64,000 nucleotides of DNA from Rhizobium giardinii bv. giardinii H152 (GTDB lineage Bacteria; Pseudomonadota; Alphaproteobacteria; Rhizobiales; Rhizobiaceae). The notes below the pieces were generated by a model that made no database searches, was not told where the DNA came from, and saw nothing but the letters and a program-made list of their open reading frames with translations. Shown one piece after another: positions 28,141 through 37,110 of the stretch. Each line of letters opens with the position of its first letter. The first letter of the stretch is position 1. A program made the position numbers and the translations under genes. The stretch spans positions 447,748 through 511,747 of the forward strand of contig NZ_KB902579.1 in NCBI RefSeq assembly GCF_000379605.1, given 5' to 3'.

Positions 28141-28890
28141 GTGTCGATCGCTGATATTTCCATCTGGACCGCCATCGTGGCGGGCGCGCTGTCGTTTCTT
28201 TCGCCTTGTGTATTGCCGTTGGTGCCGCCCTATCTCTGTTACATGGCGGGCATTTCGGTCGATCAGTTTCGCGGTGGTGAAAATGAAGCCGCTGTGGCCG
28301 GCACGCGGCGCGCGGTGTTCGGTGCGGCGTTCTTCTTCACGCTGGGCTTTGCCACCGTCTTCGTGGCGCTCGGGGCAGGAGCCTCCACCATCGGCCTCGT
28401 CCTGCGCCAGCATATCGATATCCTGTCGCGCGTCGGCGGTCTGGTCATCATCGTCATGGGACTGCATTTCCTCGGTGTCTTGCGCATCGGACTGCTTGGC
28501 CGGGAAGCCCGCTTCCAGGGTGGCGGCAAGCCGGCAACGCTGTCAGGCGCCTATATCATGGGCCTTGCCTTCGCCTTCGGCTGGACGCCCTGCATCGGTC
28601 CCGTGCTCGGCACGATCCTCGGGGTCGCAGCCGCGCGCGACACGGTCGGCGATGGCGCGATCCTGCTGGCCGTCTATTCGCTCGGGTTGGCGATCCCTTT
28701 CTGGATCGCCGCGGGCTTTTCCGGCGCCTTCATGAGGTTCCTGTCGCGTTTCCGCCGTCACCTCGGCCTGGTCGAGAAACTGATGGGTGTTTTCCTCATC
28801 CTTGCGGGCCTTGCCTTCGTCTTCGGCGTCATCAGTTCCGTGGCGATCTGGTTCCAGGAGACCTTTCCCGTGCTGATGCAGATCGGCTAA
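28141..28890 (+). CDS. ccdA: CcdA-like cytochrome c biogenesis/thiol-disulfide transmembrane protein
   Basis: Carries reducing equivalents across the inner membrane for cytochrome c maturation or periplasmic thiol proteins. The 249-residue protein has six predicted helices and the two conserved Cys that form the redox pair: Cys23 in FLSPCVLPLVPP and Cys151 in GWTPCIGPVLG. These match the CcdA/DsbD-beta family. It uses a GTG start at 28141, with GGAG about 10 nt before it. Stand-alone gene, ended by a long hairpin. Confidence 0.9.
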   Translation: MSIADISIWTAIVAGALSFLSPCVLPLVPPYLCYMAGISVDQFRGGENEAAVAGTRRAVFGAAFFFTLGFATVFVALGAGASTIGLVLRQHIDILSRVGGLVIIVMGLHFLGVLRIGLLGREARFQGGGKPATLSGAYIMGLAFAFGWTPCIGPVLGTILGVAAARDTVGDGAILLAVYSLGLAIPFWIAAGFSGAFMRFLSRFRRHLGLVEKLMGVFLILAGLAFVFGVISSVAIWFQETFPVLMQIG

Positions 28891-28928
28891 GCAGACTTTC
28901 GTCGGCAAGCCAACGAAAGTCTGCTTAG
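28887..28928. terminator. Long hairpin between ccdA and the ubiquinone hydroxylase gene
   Basis: CTAAGCAGACTTTCGT (28887-28902) pairs perfectly with ACGAAAGTCTGCTTAG (28913-28928), and the loop can pair further (GGC/GCC). The 5' arm overlaps the ccdA stop codon. There is no T-run after it, but its place between convergent genes suggests a terminator. Confidence 0.6.
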
Positions 28929-29004
28929 CTTTCCTTGTTTTGTCGCAGGTTTTGATCGGAAAACCGTGGAACACTTTTCCGAAACCTGCTTAGGCCAGAT
29001 CGGT

Positions 29005-30210
29005 TCAGGCGCGCTGCCAGCCGATCTTTTCCTGCAGGGAACTGCGCAATGTCTGCAGCGCGCTGCCGGGGTTCAGCCCCTCGTGCATCATGAGGTTGCG
29101 CAGCAGCGGAACGCTGGCGAGAGCCTGCAGTCCTGCGGCGCGCAGCAACTGCACCGGCAGCAACTCGGACAGCAGCGAGCGGTTGAGCAGATCGACACTG
29201 AAGGTACGGGTCAGGACATCGGTCCGCCGCCTGCGGTCATAGCGTGCACCAAAGTCGGCGGGGATGACCGGGAGATCGGAAAGCAGTGCGCTCGCTGCCA
29301 TGATATCGCGAAGACTGAGGTTGAGCCCCTGCGCGCCGATCGGCGGAAAGGCGTGCGCTGCCTCCCCGATCAGGATGGTTCGCTGCTTGCCGAAAGCCCT
29401 GGCGGCCATGCCGGAGAGCGGAAAGGACTGGGCTGTGCCTTCGACAGTCACTTTTCCCAGGATCGACTGCATCCGCCGTTCCACGGCAAGCGACAGTTCC
29501 TCGGCCGAAAGTGCCAGCGTCGCCGCGGCGGCGTCCGGCTTTTGCACCCAGACGAGGCTGGAGCGCGAGCCGGGCAGCGGGACTTGCGTGAACGGACCGT
29601 CCGGCGTGTGGAACTCGGTCGAGATGTTCTGGTGCGGCATCTGGTGGGCGAAATTGAGCACCACCGCGGTTTGCGGATAAGACCAGCTGTGCACATCTAT
29701 GCCGGCTGCCGCGCGCACTGCGGATTTACGCCCGTCGGCACCCAGGACCAGATCGGCGGTGACGATGCGGCCGTCATCCAGCTTCAGGGTCGCCCGTTTG
29801 GCGTCGATTTCAATCTGCGACAGGCTCGCGATGATTCGCACAAGCGACGGGCGGGTTTCAGCCTCCTTCTCCAGGAGCGCGAGGAAGGGCGTATTGGGGA
29901 TATTGTAGCCAAAGGCGTCGAGCCCCACTTCGGCCGCATGAAAGGTCACGGTCGGTGCCCGCAGCAGCCGGTCGGTCCCGTCGATGATGCGCATGGTGGC
30001 AAGCGGCGCCGCCAGGGGTTCGATCCTCTCCCACAGTCCCAGTCGCCGCACAAGATCGAGCGAGTGATCCATCAGTGCCGTCGTTCGACCGTCGGGGCGT
30101 CCGGGCGCCGGCGCGATCAGCACGACGCTTCGTCCCGAATCGGCCAGGGCGAGGGCGGCGAGCGATCCGGCAAGCCCAGCCCCGACGATCGCGATTTCGA
30201 AATGATCCAT
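29005..30210 (-). CDS. UbiH/UbiF/COQ6-family FAD-dependent hydroxylase
   Basis: Probably hydroxylates the ring of a ubiquinone intermediate. The 401-residue flavoprotein has the N-terminal dinucleotide fold IAIVGAGLAGS, the DG motif LGADGRKSAVR, and a C-terminal FAD-ribityl motif LIGEAAHAFPPIGAQGLNL. In most relatives this reads GDAAH; here the Asp is Glu. Which ring position it modifies cannot be told; alphaproteobacteria often carry a UbiL-type enzyme that covers more than one. ATG 30210 has AGGAAG upstream; the frame extends to 30315 but with unrelated residues. Confidence 0.88.
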   Translation of the reverse strand: MDHFEIAIVGAGLAGSLAALALADSGRSVVLIAPAPGRPDGRTTALMDHSLDLVRRLGLWERIEPLAAPLATMRIIDGTDRLLRAPTVTFHAAEVGLDAFGYNIPNTPFLALLEKEAETRPSLVRIIASLSQIEIDAKRATLKLDDGRIVTADLVLGADGRKSAVRAAAGIDVHSWSYPQTAVVLNFAHQMPHQNISTEFHTPDGPFTQVPLPGSRSSLVWVQKPDAAAATLALSAEELSLAVERRMQSILGKVTVEGTAQSFPLSGMAARAFGKQRTILIGEAAHAFPPIGAQGLNLSLRDIMAASALLSDLPVIPADFGARYDRRRRTDVLTRTFSVDLLNRSLLSELLPVQLLRAAGLQALASVPLLRNLMMHEGLNPGSALQTLRSSLQEKIGWQRA

Positions 30211-30486
30211 GGCGTGGCTTCCTGCTTGTGCTTGCCGATATTGTCCCAATCTTAGCCGCCACCGCACCCGATTGAAATGGGGTGAAGTGGCGCAGGCTGC
30301 CGCAGATGCGTCCACAGCTGAATCCCATGGTTTTTCAAGGGTCGGTGATTTTTGCTGGCAGCCAAACTGAAACGGTGCATATTACCGCCAACACCGCCCA
30401 AGGCGGGCAAAGAAGCGTGAGCTCTCGGCACGGCCGGTTCAGAGCGCTTCGGGGAAGTGCAGAGTAAGGACGGGTGCGGTCTGCTG

Positions 30487-31212
30487 ATGAAGTTTTTCAA
30501 TTACAAGCGCGTGCCCTACGCCGAAATCCGTGCCTTTTCCGTTCATATCCTTACGGCGTCCGGTTCGTTCCTCGCCTTTCTCGGCGTGGTCGCGGCAGCT
30601 GAACACCGCTTCGTCGACATGTTCTGGTGGCTGGGCCTTGCGCTGGCCGTCGACGGCATAGACGGGCCGATCGCCCGCAAGGTGCGCGTCAAGGAAGTCC
30701 TGCCGAACTGGTCGGGCGATACGCTCGACAACGTCATCGACTATGTAACATACGTCCTGCTGCCGGCCTTTGCGCTCTACCAGAGCGGCATGATCGGCGA
30801 GCCCTGGTCGTTCGTTGCTGCCGGCGCAATCGTGATGTCGAGCGCGATCTACTATGCCGACATGGGCATGAAGACGGACGAATATTTCTTCTCCGGCTTT
30901 CCTGTCGTCTGGAACATGGTGGTTTTCACGCTGTTCGTCATCGACGCCAGCGAGATTGCCGCTTCGGTCGTCGTGTTCGTGTCCGTCTTCCTGACCTTCA
31001 TGCCGATCAATTTCCTTCATCCGGTACGGGTCCAGCGGCTGCGATCGCTCAATCTTGCCGTTTTTGCCATCTGGTCCGCGCTTGGCGTTTATGCGCTGCT
31101 GTTGCATTTCAATACGCCCGGCTGGGTCGTCGCCGGCGTTGTCGGCACCGGGCTCTATCTCTACGTCATCGGTTTCGTCTTGCAGCTATTTCCCCGTCTC
31201 GGGCGGGGTTGA
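30487..31212 (+). CDS. pcs: Phosphatidylcholine synthase
   Basis: Integral membrane enzyme that condenses CDP-diacylglycerol with choline to phosphatidylcholine, the Pcs pathway of rhizobia and other host-associated bacteria. The 241-residue protein begins MKFFNYKRVPYAEIRAFSVH and has the CDP-alcohol phosphotransferase motif with D56-G, DGPIAR and SGDTLDNVID. Seven or eight hydrophobic helices follow. The length equals that of the Sinorhizobium Pcs. AAGGA lies 14 nt upstream, rather far; an in-frame start at 30457 is unlikely. qor follows after 9 nt and is probably co-transcribed. Confidence 0.96.
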   Translation: MKFFNYKRVPYAEIRAFSVHILTASGSFLAFLGVVAAAEHRFVDMFWWLGLALAVDGIDGPIARKVRVKEVLPNWSGDTLDNVIDYVTYVLLPAFALYQSGMIGEPWSFVAAGAIVMSSAIYYADMGMKTDEYFFSGFPVVWNMVVFTLFVIDASEIAASVVVFVSVFLTFMPINFLHPVRVQRLRSLNLAVFAIWSALGVYALLLHFNTPGWVVAGVVGTGLYLYVIGFVLQLFPRLGRG

Positions 31213-31221
31213 GGAGGTTAC

Positions 31222-32199
31222 ATGGCACAGGCCATCGTCGTGCGCGCCCTTGGCGGGCCGGAGGTACTGAAAATCGAGGGAATCACGCTGTCGCCGCCAG
31301 GCCCGGGTGAAGTCCAGATTCGTCAGGTCGCCGTCGGTGTGAACTTTATCGACGTCTACTTCCGCACCGGTCTCTACAAATCCGCCGAAGGCCTTCCCTT
31401 CATCCCGGGCAAGGAGGGCGCAGGCATCGTGACGGCGGTGGGCGATAACGTCAGCACCTTCGCAGTCGGCGACCGCGTCGCCTATGCCTCCTCCGACGGC
31501 GCCTATAGCAGCGAGCGCAACGTCGAGGTTTCGCAACTGGTGAAAGTGCCTGACGACATCACGCTGGAGACGGCGGCGGCGATGATGCTGAAGGGCATGA
31601 CGGCGCAATACCTACTCAACCAGACCTTCAAGGTCGGTCCTGAAACGACCCTGCTGTTCCATGCCGCTGCCGGTGGTGTCGGCCTGATCGCCGGACAATG
31701 GGCGAAGGCGCTCGGCGCGACCGTCATCGGCACGGCCGGTTCGCAAGACAAGATCGATCTCGCGCTCGCCCATGGCTATGACCATGTCATCAACTACCGT
31801 ACGGATAATTTCGTCACGCAGGTCAAGGAGATCACCAACGGCAAGGGCGTCGACGTCGTTTATGATTCCGTCGGTCGCGATACGTTCCCGGCCTCGCTCG
31901 ATTGCATCAGGCCGCGCGGCCTTTGGGTCAGCTTCGGCAATTCCTCCGGGCCGGTCGAAGGCGTCAATATCGGCATTCTCGCGCAAAAGGGATCGCTGTT
32001 CGCAACGCGACCGACCCTGTTCAGCTACGTTTCGACGCGCCCCGCTCTGGAGGCGTGTGCAAACTCGCTGTTTGATGTTGTGCAAAGCAACAAAGTGCGT
32101 ATCAATATCAACCAGACCTATGCGCTTGCCGACGCAAGCAAGGCGCACGCGGATCTCGAAGCAAGAAAAACGAGTGGAACAACATTGCTGATTCCTTGA
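31222..32199 (+). CDS. qor: NADPH:quinone oxidoreductase (QorA-like, MDR superfamily)
   Basis: Zinc-free medium-chain reductase that reduces quinones with NADPH. The 325-residue protein has the GroES-like N-terminus (VNFIDVYFRTGLY, PGKEGAGIV), the nucleotide-binding AAAGGVGLIAGQWAK and VYDSVGRDTF strand. There are no zinc-ligand cysteines at the usual places. GAGGAGG lies just upstream. Its stop overlaps the long frame of the following ABC ATPase, which I start at 32253. Confidence 0.93.
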   Translation: MAQAIVVRALGGPEVLKIEGITLSPPGPGEVQIRQVAVGVNFIDVYFRTGLYKSAEGLPFIPGKEGAGIVTAVGDNVSTFAVGDRVAYASSDGAYSSERNVEVSQLVKVPDDITLETAAAMMLKGMTAQYLLNQTFKVGPETTLLFHAAAGGVGLIAGQWAKALGATVIGTAGSQDKIDLALAHGYDHVINYRTDNFVTQVKEITNGKGVDVVYDSVGRDTFPASLDCIRPRGLWVSFGNSSGPVEGVNIGILAQKGSLFATRPTLFSYVSTRPALEACANSLFDVVQSNKVRININQTYALADASKAHADLEARKTSGTTLLIP

Positions 32200-32252
32200 G
32201 AAAAGCCGAAAAAAGGCAGACAAGGCAGCAGGATAAGAAAAATGAGGGCGGC

Positions 32253-33827
32253 GTGTCGGCTGAGGGACAACCCGCCATCGGTCCATTGCTGACCGTTGGC
32301 CAACTGACGAAACTGTTCGGCACATTCGCTGCCTGCAACGGCATCGATCTCGAGATCAAACCGGGTGAAATTCACGCTCTTCTCGGGGAGAACGGTGCCG
32401 GCAAATCGACTCTCGTCAAGATGCTGTTCGGTGTTCTGGCGCCGACCAGCGGCGAGATCGTCTGGCAGGGGCAACCCGTCCGGATAGCCAGCCCGAGTGC
32501 CGCACGCAGGCTCGGCATCGGCATGGTGTTCCAGCATTTTTCGTTGTTCGAGGCGCTGACGGTTGCCGAAAACATCGCGCTATCGATGGCGCCCGGCATT
32601 TCGCTGAATCGCATCGCGGAGGAGGCGTCTGCCCTGTCGCACAGCTACGGCCTGCCGCTCGATCCGAAGGCGCATGTCGCGGATCTTTCGGTCGGCGAGC
32701 GTCAGCGCATCGAGATCGTCCGCGCGCTCTTGCAGAACCCGAAACTGATCATTCTCGACGAGCCGACCTCGGTGTTGACGCCGCAGGAAGCCGACCGGCT
32801 GTTCGAGACGCTGAACAAGCTGAAGGCCGAAGGCCGATCGGTGCTCTATATCAGCCATCGGCTGGAGGAGGTTCAACGCATCTGCGACCGTGCAACGGTG
32901 TTGCGGCACGGCAAGGTCACCGGCGCTTGCGATCCGCGCCGGGAAACGCCGTCTTCGCTGGCGCGCATGATGGTGGGCAGCGATGTCGCGCATGTGAGCG
33001 CGGAGGGAACGAGCACGAAGGGCGCCGTGAAGCTGGAGGCGCGGCATCTGTCGGCTCCCGCGAGGACACCGTTCGCGGTCGCGCTGAAAAACATCTGCCT
33101 CAAGGTCCATGCCGGCGAAGTGCTGGCCATCGCCGGCGTTGCAGGGAACGGGCAGGGGGAATTGTTCGACGCCCTGTCGGGTGAATATCCGGCCGCGACC
33201 GATGATGTCGTTCGCATCGCCGATAAACCTGTGGGAACACGCGGCATCAATGCGCGCCGACTGATGGGCGCCGGTTTCGTGCCGGAAGAGCGCCATGGCC
33301 ATGCGGCGGTGTCGGCCCTCTCGCTGTCCGATAATCTCATCCTCGCGCGCAGCCAGTCCGATCGCCGGGCCTTCCTCGGCGGTGGCGTGCTTGGCCTCAT
33401 TCGCCAGGACGCGGTCAAGAGCGCAACCAGGCGTATCGCGCAAGCCATGGACGTGCGCAAGAGCGGCGACAATCCCCCCGCAGGCTCGCTGTCCGGCGGC
33501 AATCTGCAGAAATTCATCGTCGGCCGCGAACTCGACCGCCAGCCGACGGTGCTCGTCGTCAACCAGCCGACCTGGGGTGTCGACGCGGGCGCCGCCAGCC
33601 GCATTCGCCAGGCGCTGGTCGATCTCGCCAAATCCGGCTCGGCCGTACTCGTCATCAGCCAGGATCTGGACGAAATTTTCGAAGTTGCGACCGAGATCGC
33701 CGTGATCAGCGAAGGCAGGCTTTCGGACATCTATCCGGCAGCCGAGCTCTCGCGTGAAAAGATCGGCCTGCTGATGGGCGGCATGTACGGCAAGACCGAG
33801 TCCGCGGAGACCGCACATGCGCATTGA
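32253..33827 (+). CDS. Nucleoside-type ABC importer, ATP-binding subunit (two ATPase domains)
   Basis: Energises the importer formed with the next three genes. The 524-residue protein has two ABC domains. Domain 1 (about 10-230) is intact: GENGAGKST, LSVGERQRIEIV and LIILDEPTSVL. Domain 2 (about 255-510) has a degenerate Walker A (GVAGNGQGE), LSGGNLQKFIVGRE, and VLVVNQPTWGVD instead of LDEP. This asymmetric pattern is normal for the ATPases paired with BMP-type binding proteins. Start chosen at the GTG 32253 with GAGGG upstream; the frame stays open to a TTG at 32196 overlapping qor. It overlaps the next gene by 11 nt. Confidence 0.9.
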   Translation: MSAEGQPAIGPLLTVGQLTKLFGTFAACNGIDLEIKPGEIHALLGENGAGKSTLVKMLFGVLAPTSGEIVWQGQPVRIASPSAARRLGIGMVFQHFSLFEALTVAENIALSMAPGISLNRIAEEASALSHSYGLPLDPKAHVADLSVGERQRIEIVRALLQNPKLIILDEPTSVLTPQEADRLFETLNKLKAEGRSVLYISHRLEEVQRICDRATVLRHGKVTGACDPRRETPSSLARMMVGSDVAHVSAEGTSTKGAVKLEARHLSAPARTPFAVALKNICLKVHAGEVLAIAGVAGNGQGELFDALSGEYPAATDDVVRIADKPVGTRGINARRLMGAGFVPEERHGHAAVSALSLSDNLILARSQSDRRAFLGGGVLGLIRQDAVKSATRRIAQAMDVRKSGDNPPAGSLSGGNLQKFIVGRELDRQPTVLVVNQPTWGVDAGAASRIRQALVDLAKSGSAVLVISQDLDEIFEVATEIAVISEGRLSDIYPAAELSREKIGLLMGGMYGKTESAETAHAH

Positions 33828-34911
33828 ACTGGAAAGACGCCCCGAGGTCTCCAGGCTTTTCTCCATCCTGTCGCCCGTTATTGCGCTGGCACTGACGATG
33901 ATCTTCGGCGGCATCATGTTCCTGCTGCTTGGCAAGAACCCGATCACGGCCCTCCACAGTTTCTTCATCGAACCGCTGATGGAGGTGTGGTCGTTGCATG
34001 AACTGGCCATCAAGGCGGCCCCCTTGATCATGATCGGCGTCGGGTTGTCGGTCTGCTACCGGTCGAACAACTGGAACATCGGTGCGGAAGGGCAGTTCAT
34101 TGCGGGCGCTATCGCCGGCTCGATCCTGCCGGTGGTCTTCCATGAATGGCATTCACCCTTGGTGCTGCCGCTCATGCTTCTCCTCGGCATGCTCGGCGGC
34201 GCGCTGTTTGCGGGTATTCCGGCATTCCTGAAGGCGCATCTCAATACCAATGAAATCCTGACCAGCCTGATGCTCGTTTATGTCGCGCAGCTGTTTCTGG
34301 ACTGGCTGGTGCGCGGGTACTGGCGCAATCCGGGGGGCATGAATTTTCCAGAGACGCGGACTTTCGATCCTGTTGCCGTCCTGCCTGAGATGATCGCCTC
34401 CGGACGAACCCATTGGGGCTTCGGTTTCGCCCTCATCGCAGCCGTCGCCATCTGGTTCATGATGCGCTACACGCTTAAGGGGTTCGAAATCACCGTGCTC
34501 GGCCAGTCCGAGCGGGCAGGGCGATTTGCGGGGTTCTCGACGCGCAAGATGATCTGGTTTTCGATGCTGCTTTCGGGGGCGCTCGCCGGCCTTGCCGGCA
34601 TCGCGGAGGTCAGCGGCGCGATCCAGCAGTTGCGGCCAGTCATTTCGCCCGGCTACGGCTTCACCGCCATCATCGTTGCCTTCCTCGGACGGCTTAACCC
34701 GCTCGGCATCGTCGTGGCCGGCCTTGTGCTGGCGCTGACCTATCTCGGCGGCGAGGCGGCGCAATTGTCCCTCGGTGTCTCCGACAAGGTGACGCGCGTC
34801 TTCCAGGGGCTTCTGCTGTTCTTCGTGCTCTCCTGCGACACGCTCATCCGCTACAAGATCAAGCTCGTCTGGTCGAACCTGACGGGAACGGCCACGGAAG
34901 GAGCCCATTGA
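33817..34911 (+). CDS. Nucleoside-type ABC importer permease 1
   Basis: Membrane permease of 364 residues with about nine or ten helices and the BPD_transp_2 (LivH/RbsC-like) signature, including the conserved SNNWNIGAEGQF, HLNTNEILTSLM and GQSERAGRFAGFST loops typical of the large permease in BMP systems. It overlaps the ATPase gene by 11 nt and the second permease as TGATG, so the three are translationally coupled. Confidence 0.92.
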   Translation: MRIELERRPEVSRLFSILSPVIALALTMIFGGIMFLLLGKNPITALHSFFIEPLMEVWSLHELAIKAAPLIMIGVGLSVCYRSNNWNIGAEGQFIAGAIAGSILPVVFHEWHSPLVLPLMLLLGMLGGALFAGIPAFLKAHLNTNEILTSLMLVYVAQLFLDWLVRGYWRNPGGMNFPETRTFDPVAVLPEMIASGRTHWGFGFALIAAVAIWFMMRYTLKGFEITVLGQSERAGRFAGFSTRKMIWFSMLLSGALAGLAGIAEVSGAIQQLRPVISPGYGFTAIIVAFLGRLNPLGIVVAGLVLALTYLGGEAAQLSLGVSDKVTRVFQGLLLFFVLSCDTLIRYKIKLVWSNLTGTATEGAH

Positions 34912-35831
34912 TGGGTATTTTCGAGGCCATCCTCCTGACGGTCATCACCGCAGCGACGCCCCTGGTACTGGCGGCCGTCGGCGAACTCGTGACGGAGCGT
35001 TCCGGCGTCCTCAATCTCGGCGTCGAGGGCATGATGATCATGGGTGCGGCTTGCGCCTTCATCGCCACGCAGGTGACCGGATCGCCCTATGTCGGCATCC
35101 TCGCCGGTATAGCATCCGGAGCCTTGTTCTCACTGCTGTTCGGCTTTCTGACCCTGACCCTCGTCGCCAATCAGGTGGCCACCGGTCTCGCGCTGACGAT
35201 TCTCGGCCTCGGCGTTTCCGGCATGATCGGCGAGGCCTATGTCGGCCAGTCGGGCATCAAGCTGCCGCAGATCGTCTTTCCGGTCCTGTCGGACATCCCG
35301 TTCCTCGGACCTCTGCTGTTCAAGCAGGACCTCATCTTCTATCTCTCGATTGCCGTTGTCGTGGGCGTGAATTGGTTCCTGTTCAGGAGCCGGGCGGGAC
35401 TGAAGCTGCGTTCCGTCGGCGACAGCCACGCCTCGGCCCATGCCCTCGGCATCAATGTCATCCGCATGCGCTATCTTGCCGTCATGTTTGGCGGCGCCTG
35501 CGCCGGGCTCGCGGGAGCCCAGCTGTCGCTGGTCTACACGCCGCAATGGGTGGAGAACATGTCGGCCGGGCGCGGCTGGATCGCTCTGGCGCTGGTCGTC
35601 TTTGCCTCCTGGCGGCCGTGGCGGGTGGTCGCCGGCGGCTATCTTTTCGGCGCCGTGTCGATCAGCCAGTTGCACGCCCAGGCGTTCGGCATCGGGATTC
35701 CCTCGCAGTTTCTTTCTGCTCTTCCCTATCTGGCGACGATTGCCGTACTAATTCTCATCTCACACAATCGGCGCACGACGCTGATCAACACCCCGGCATC
35801 ACTCGGCAAGCCGTTTGTACCGGACCGGTAA
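34911..35831 (+). CDS. Nucleoside-type ABC importer permease 2
   Basis: Second permease, 306 residues, with about eight helices. It has the strongly conserved motifs of the small BMP-system permease: GVLNLGVEGMMIMGA near residue 35 and QVATGLALTILGLG. AAGGAG precedes the ATG at 34911, which overlaps the previous stop. It pairs with permease 1 to form the heterodimeric channel. Confidence 0.93.
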   Translation: MGIFEAILLTVITAATPLVLAAVGELVTERSGVLNLGVEGMMIMGAACAFIATQVTGSPYVGILAGIASGALFSLLFGFLTLTLVANQVATGLALTILGLGVSGMIGEAYVGQSGIKLPQIVFPVLSDIPFLGPLLFKQDLIFYLSIAVVVGVNWFLFRSRAGLKLRSVGDSHASAHALGINVIRMRYLAVMFGGACAGLAGAQLSLVYTPQWVENMSAGRGWIALALVVFASWRPWRVVAGGYLFGAVSISQLHAQAFGIGIPSQFLSALPYLATIAVLILISHNRRTTLINTPASLGKPFVPDR

Positions 35832-35872
35832 CAAGAACAACGACCGAAACTCTAAAACCTACAGGGGTCACA

Positions 35873-36943
35873 ATGAAAAAAATTCTCTTTGCACTCGCAA
35901 CAACGGCGGCCGTTCTCGGTTTTTCCGCCTCGGCAAGCGCCCAGGAAAAGGCCAAGGTCTGCTTCGTCTATGTCGGTTCCAAGACCGATGGCGGCTGGAC
36001 GCAGGCCCATGACATCGGTCGTCTGGAGCTCGAAAAGGCACTCGGCGACAAGATCGAGACGCAGTTCCTCGAAAACGTTCCTGAGGGACCGGATGCAGAG
36101 CGCGCCATCGAGCGTCTGGCCCGCTCCGGCTGCGGCCTGATCTTCACCACGTCCTTCGGCTTCATGGATGCGACCGTCAAGATCGCCGCGAAGTTCCCGG
36201 ACGTGAAGTTCGAGCATGCGACCGGCTACAAGACGGCTCCGAACCTTGCGACCTACAACAGCCGCTTCTACGAGGGTCGCTACATCCAGGGCCAGATCGC
36301 GGCCAAGATCTCGCAGAAAGGCGTGGCCGGCTACATCGCGTCCTTCCCCATTCCGGAAGTGGTGATGGGCATCAATTCCTTCGTCACCGGCGCTCGCACC
36401 ATCAACCCCGACTTCAAGATCAAGGTCGTCTGGGCAAACACCTGGTTCGACCCCGGCAAGGAGGCCGACGCGGCCAAGGCGCTGATCGACCAGGGCGTCG
36501 ACGTGCTGACGCAGCATACCGACACCACGGCGCCGATGCAGGTCGCTGCCGAGCGCGGCATCAAGGCCTTCGGCCAGGCCTCCGACATGATCAAGGCAGG
36601 TCCGCAAACGCAGCTGACCGCAATCGTCGATACCTGGGGCGCCTATTACATCAAGCGCACGCAGGCCTTCCTCGACGGCAAGTGGGAAACCACGTCGAGC
36701 TGGGACGGCCTGAAGGACGGCATCCTGACTATGGCGCCCTATACCAACATGCCGGATGACGTGAAGGCGCTGGCCGAGGCAACGGAAGCCAAGATCCGCT
36801 CCGGCGAGTTGAAGCCCTTCACCGGCCCGCTGAAGAAGCAGGACGGTTCCGAATGGCTGAAGGCGGGCGAGACGGCTGACGACGGCACGCTGCTCGGCAT
36901 GAACTTCTACGTCGAGGGCGTGGACGACAAGCTGCCGCAATAA
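35873..36943 (+). CDS. BMP-family periplasmic binding protein of the nucleoside-type importer
   Basis: Binds the substrate in the periplasm and delivers it to the two permeases upstream. The 356-residue protein has a Sec signal peptide (FALATTAAVLGFSASASA) and the BMP/PnrA fold, with VCFVYVGSKTDGGWTQAHD, TTSFGFMDATVK and QHTDTTAP. The fold is typical of proteins binding purine nucleosides, but some bind other compounds, so the substrate is inferred. The N-terminal ~270-residue extension in the same open frame lies over the permease gene and is a false upstream read. GGGG at 35863-35866 serves as ribosome-binding site. Confidence 0.93.
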   Translation: MKKILFALATTAAVLGFSASASAQEKAKVCFVYVGSKTDGGWTQAHDIGRLELEKALGDKIETQFLENVPEGPDAERAIERLARSGCGLIFTTSFGFMDATVKIAAKFPDVKFEHATGYKTAPNLATYNSRFYEGRYIQGQIAAKISQKGVAGYIASFPIPEVVMGINSFVTGARTINPDFKIKVVWANTWFDPGKEADAAKALIDQGVDVLTQHTDTTAPMQVAAERGIKAFGQASDMIKAGPQTQLTAIVDTWGAYYIKRTQAFLDGKWETTSSWDGLKDGILTMAPYTNMPDDVKALAEATEAKIRSGELKPFTGPLKKQDGSEWLKAGETADDGTLLGMNFYVEGVDDKLPQ

Positions 36944-36970
36944 TCCGGCATCATTTCGTGTGCAATCAGG

Positions 36971-36994
36971 GAGGGTGGCCGCAAGGCCGCCCTC
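36971..36994 (+). terminator. Terminator of the nucleoside-type ABC operon
   Basis: GAGGGTGGCC (36971-36980) pairs with GGCCGCCCTC (36985-36994), one G-T wobble, around a GCAA tetraloop, followed by TTTCG. It lies 28 nt after the binding-protein stop. Confidence 0.8.
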
Positions 36995-37048
36995 TTTCGA
37001 TTCCGGCTTTGGAAAAATTGCAAAAACGGCACGAAACCCTGTTTACAT

Positions 37049-37067
37049 AAATCATATAGTATGATTT
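37049..37067. promoter_or_regulatory. 19-bp palindrome at the ytf promoter, candidate GntR operator
   Basis: AAATCATA (37049-37056) and TATGATTT (37060-37067) are exact inverted copies around TAG. TATAGT inside it (37055-37060) is close to a -10 box. The site lies 44 nt upstream of the ytfQ start. GntR-family regulators of the FCD group bind short AT-rich palindromes; one is encoded at the end of this operon. Binding is inferred. Confidence 0.6.
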
Positions 37068-37110
37068 TTTACCCTCGCTGCTTAGGAGCAGCTTTCTTTG
37101 GGAGGAAATC

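Noticed and set aside
32196-32252. TTG start for the ABC ATPase at 32196
   Set aside because: It overlaps the qor stop and adds a highly charged, unlikely N-terminus (KRQTRQQDKKNEGG). The GTG at 32253 has a better ribosome-binding site, though this cannot be decided from sequence alone.
35051-35872. Long N-terminal extension of the BMP binding protein
   Set aside because: This part of the open frame lies over the second permease gene in another frame. The true start at 35873 is followed directly by a signal peptide.
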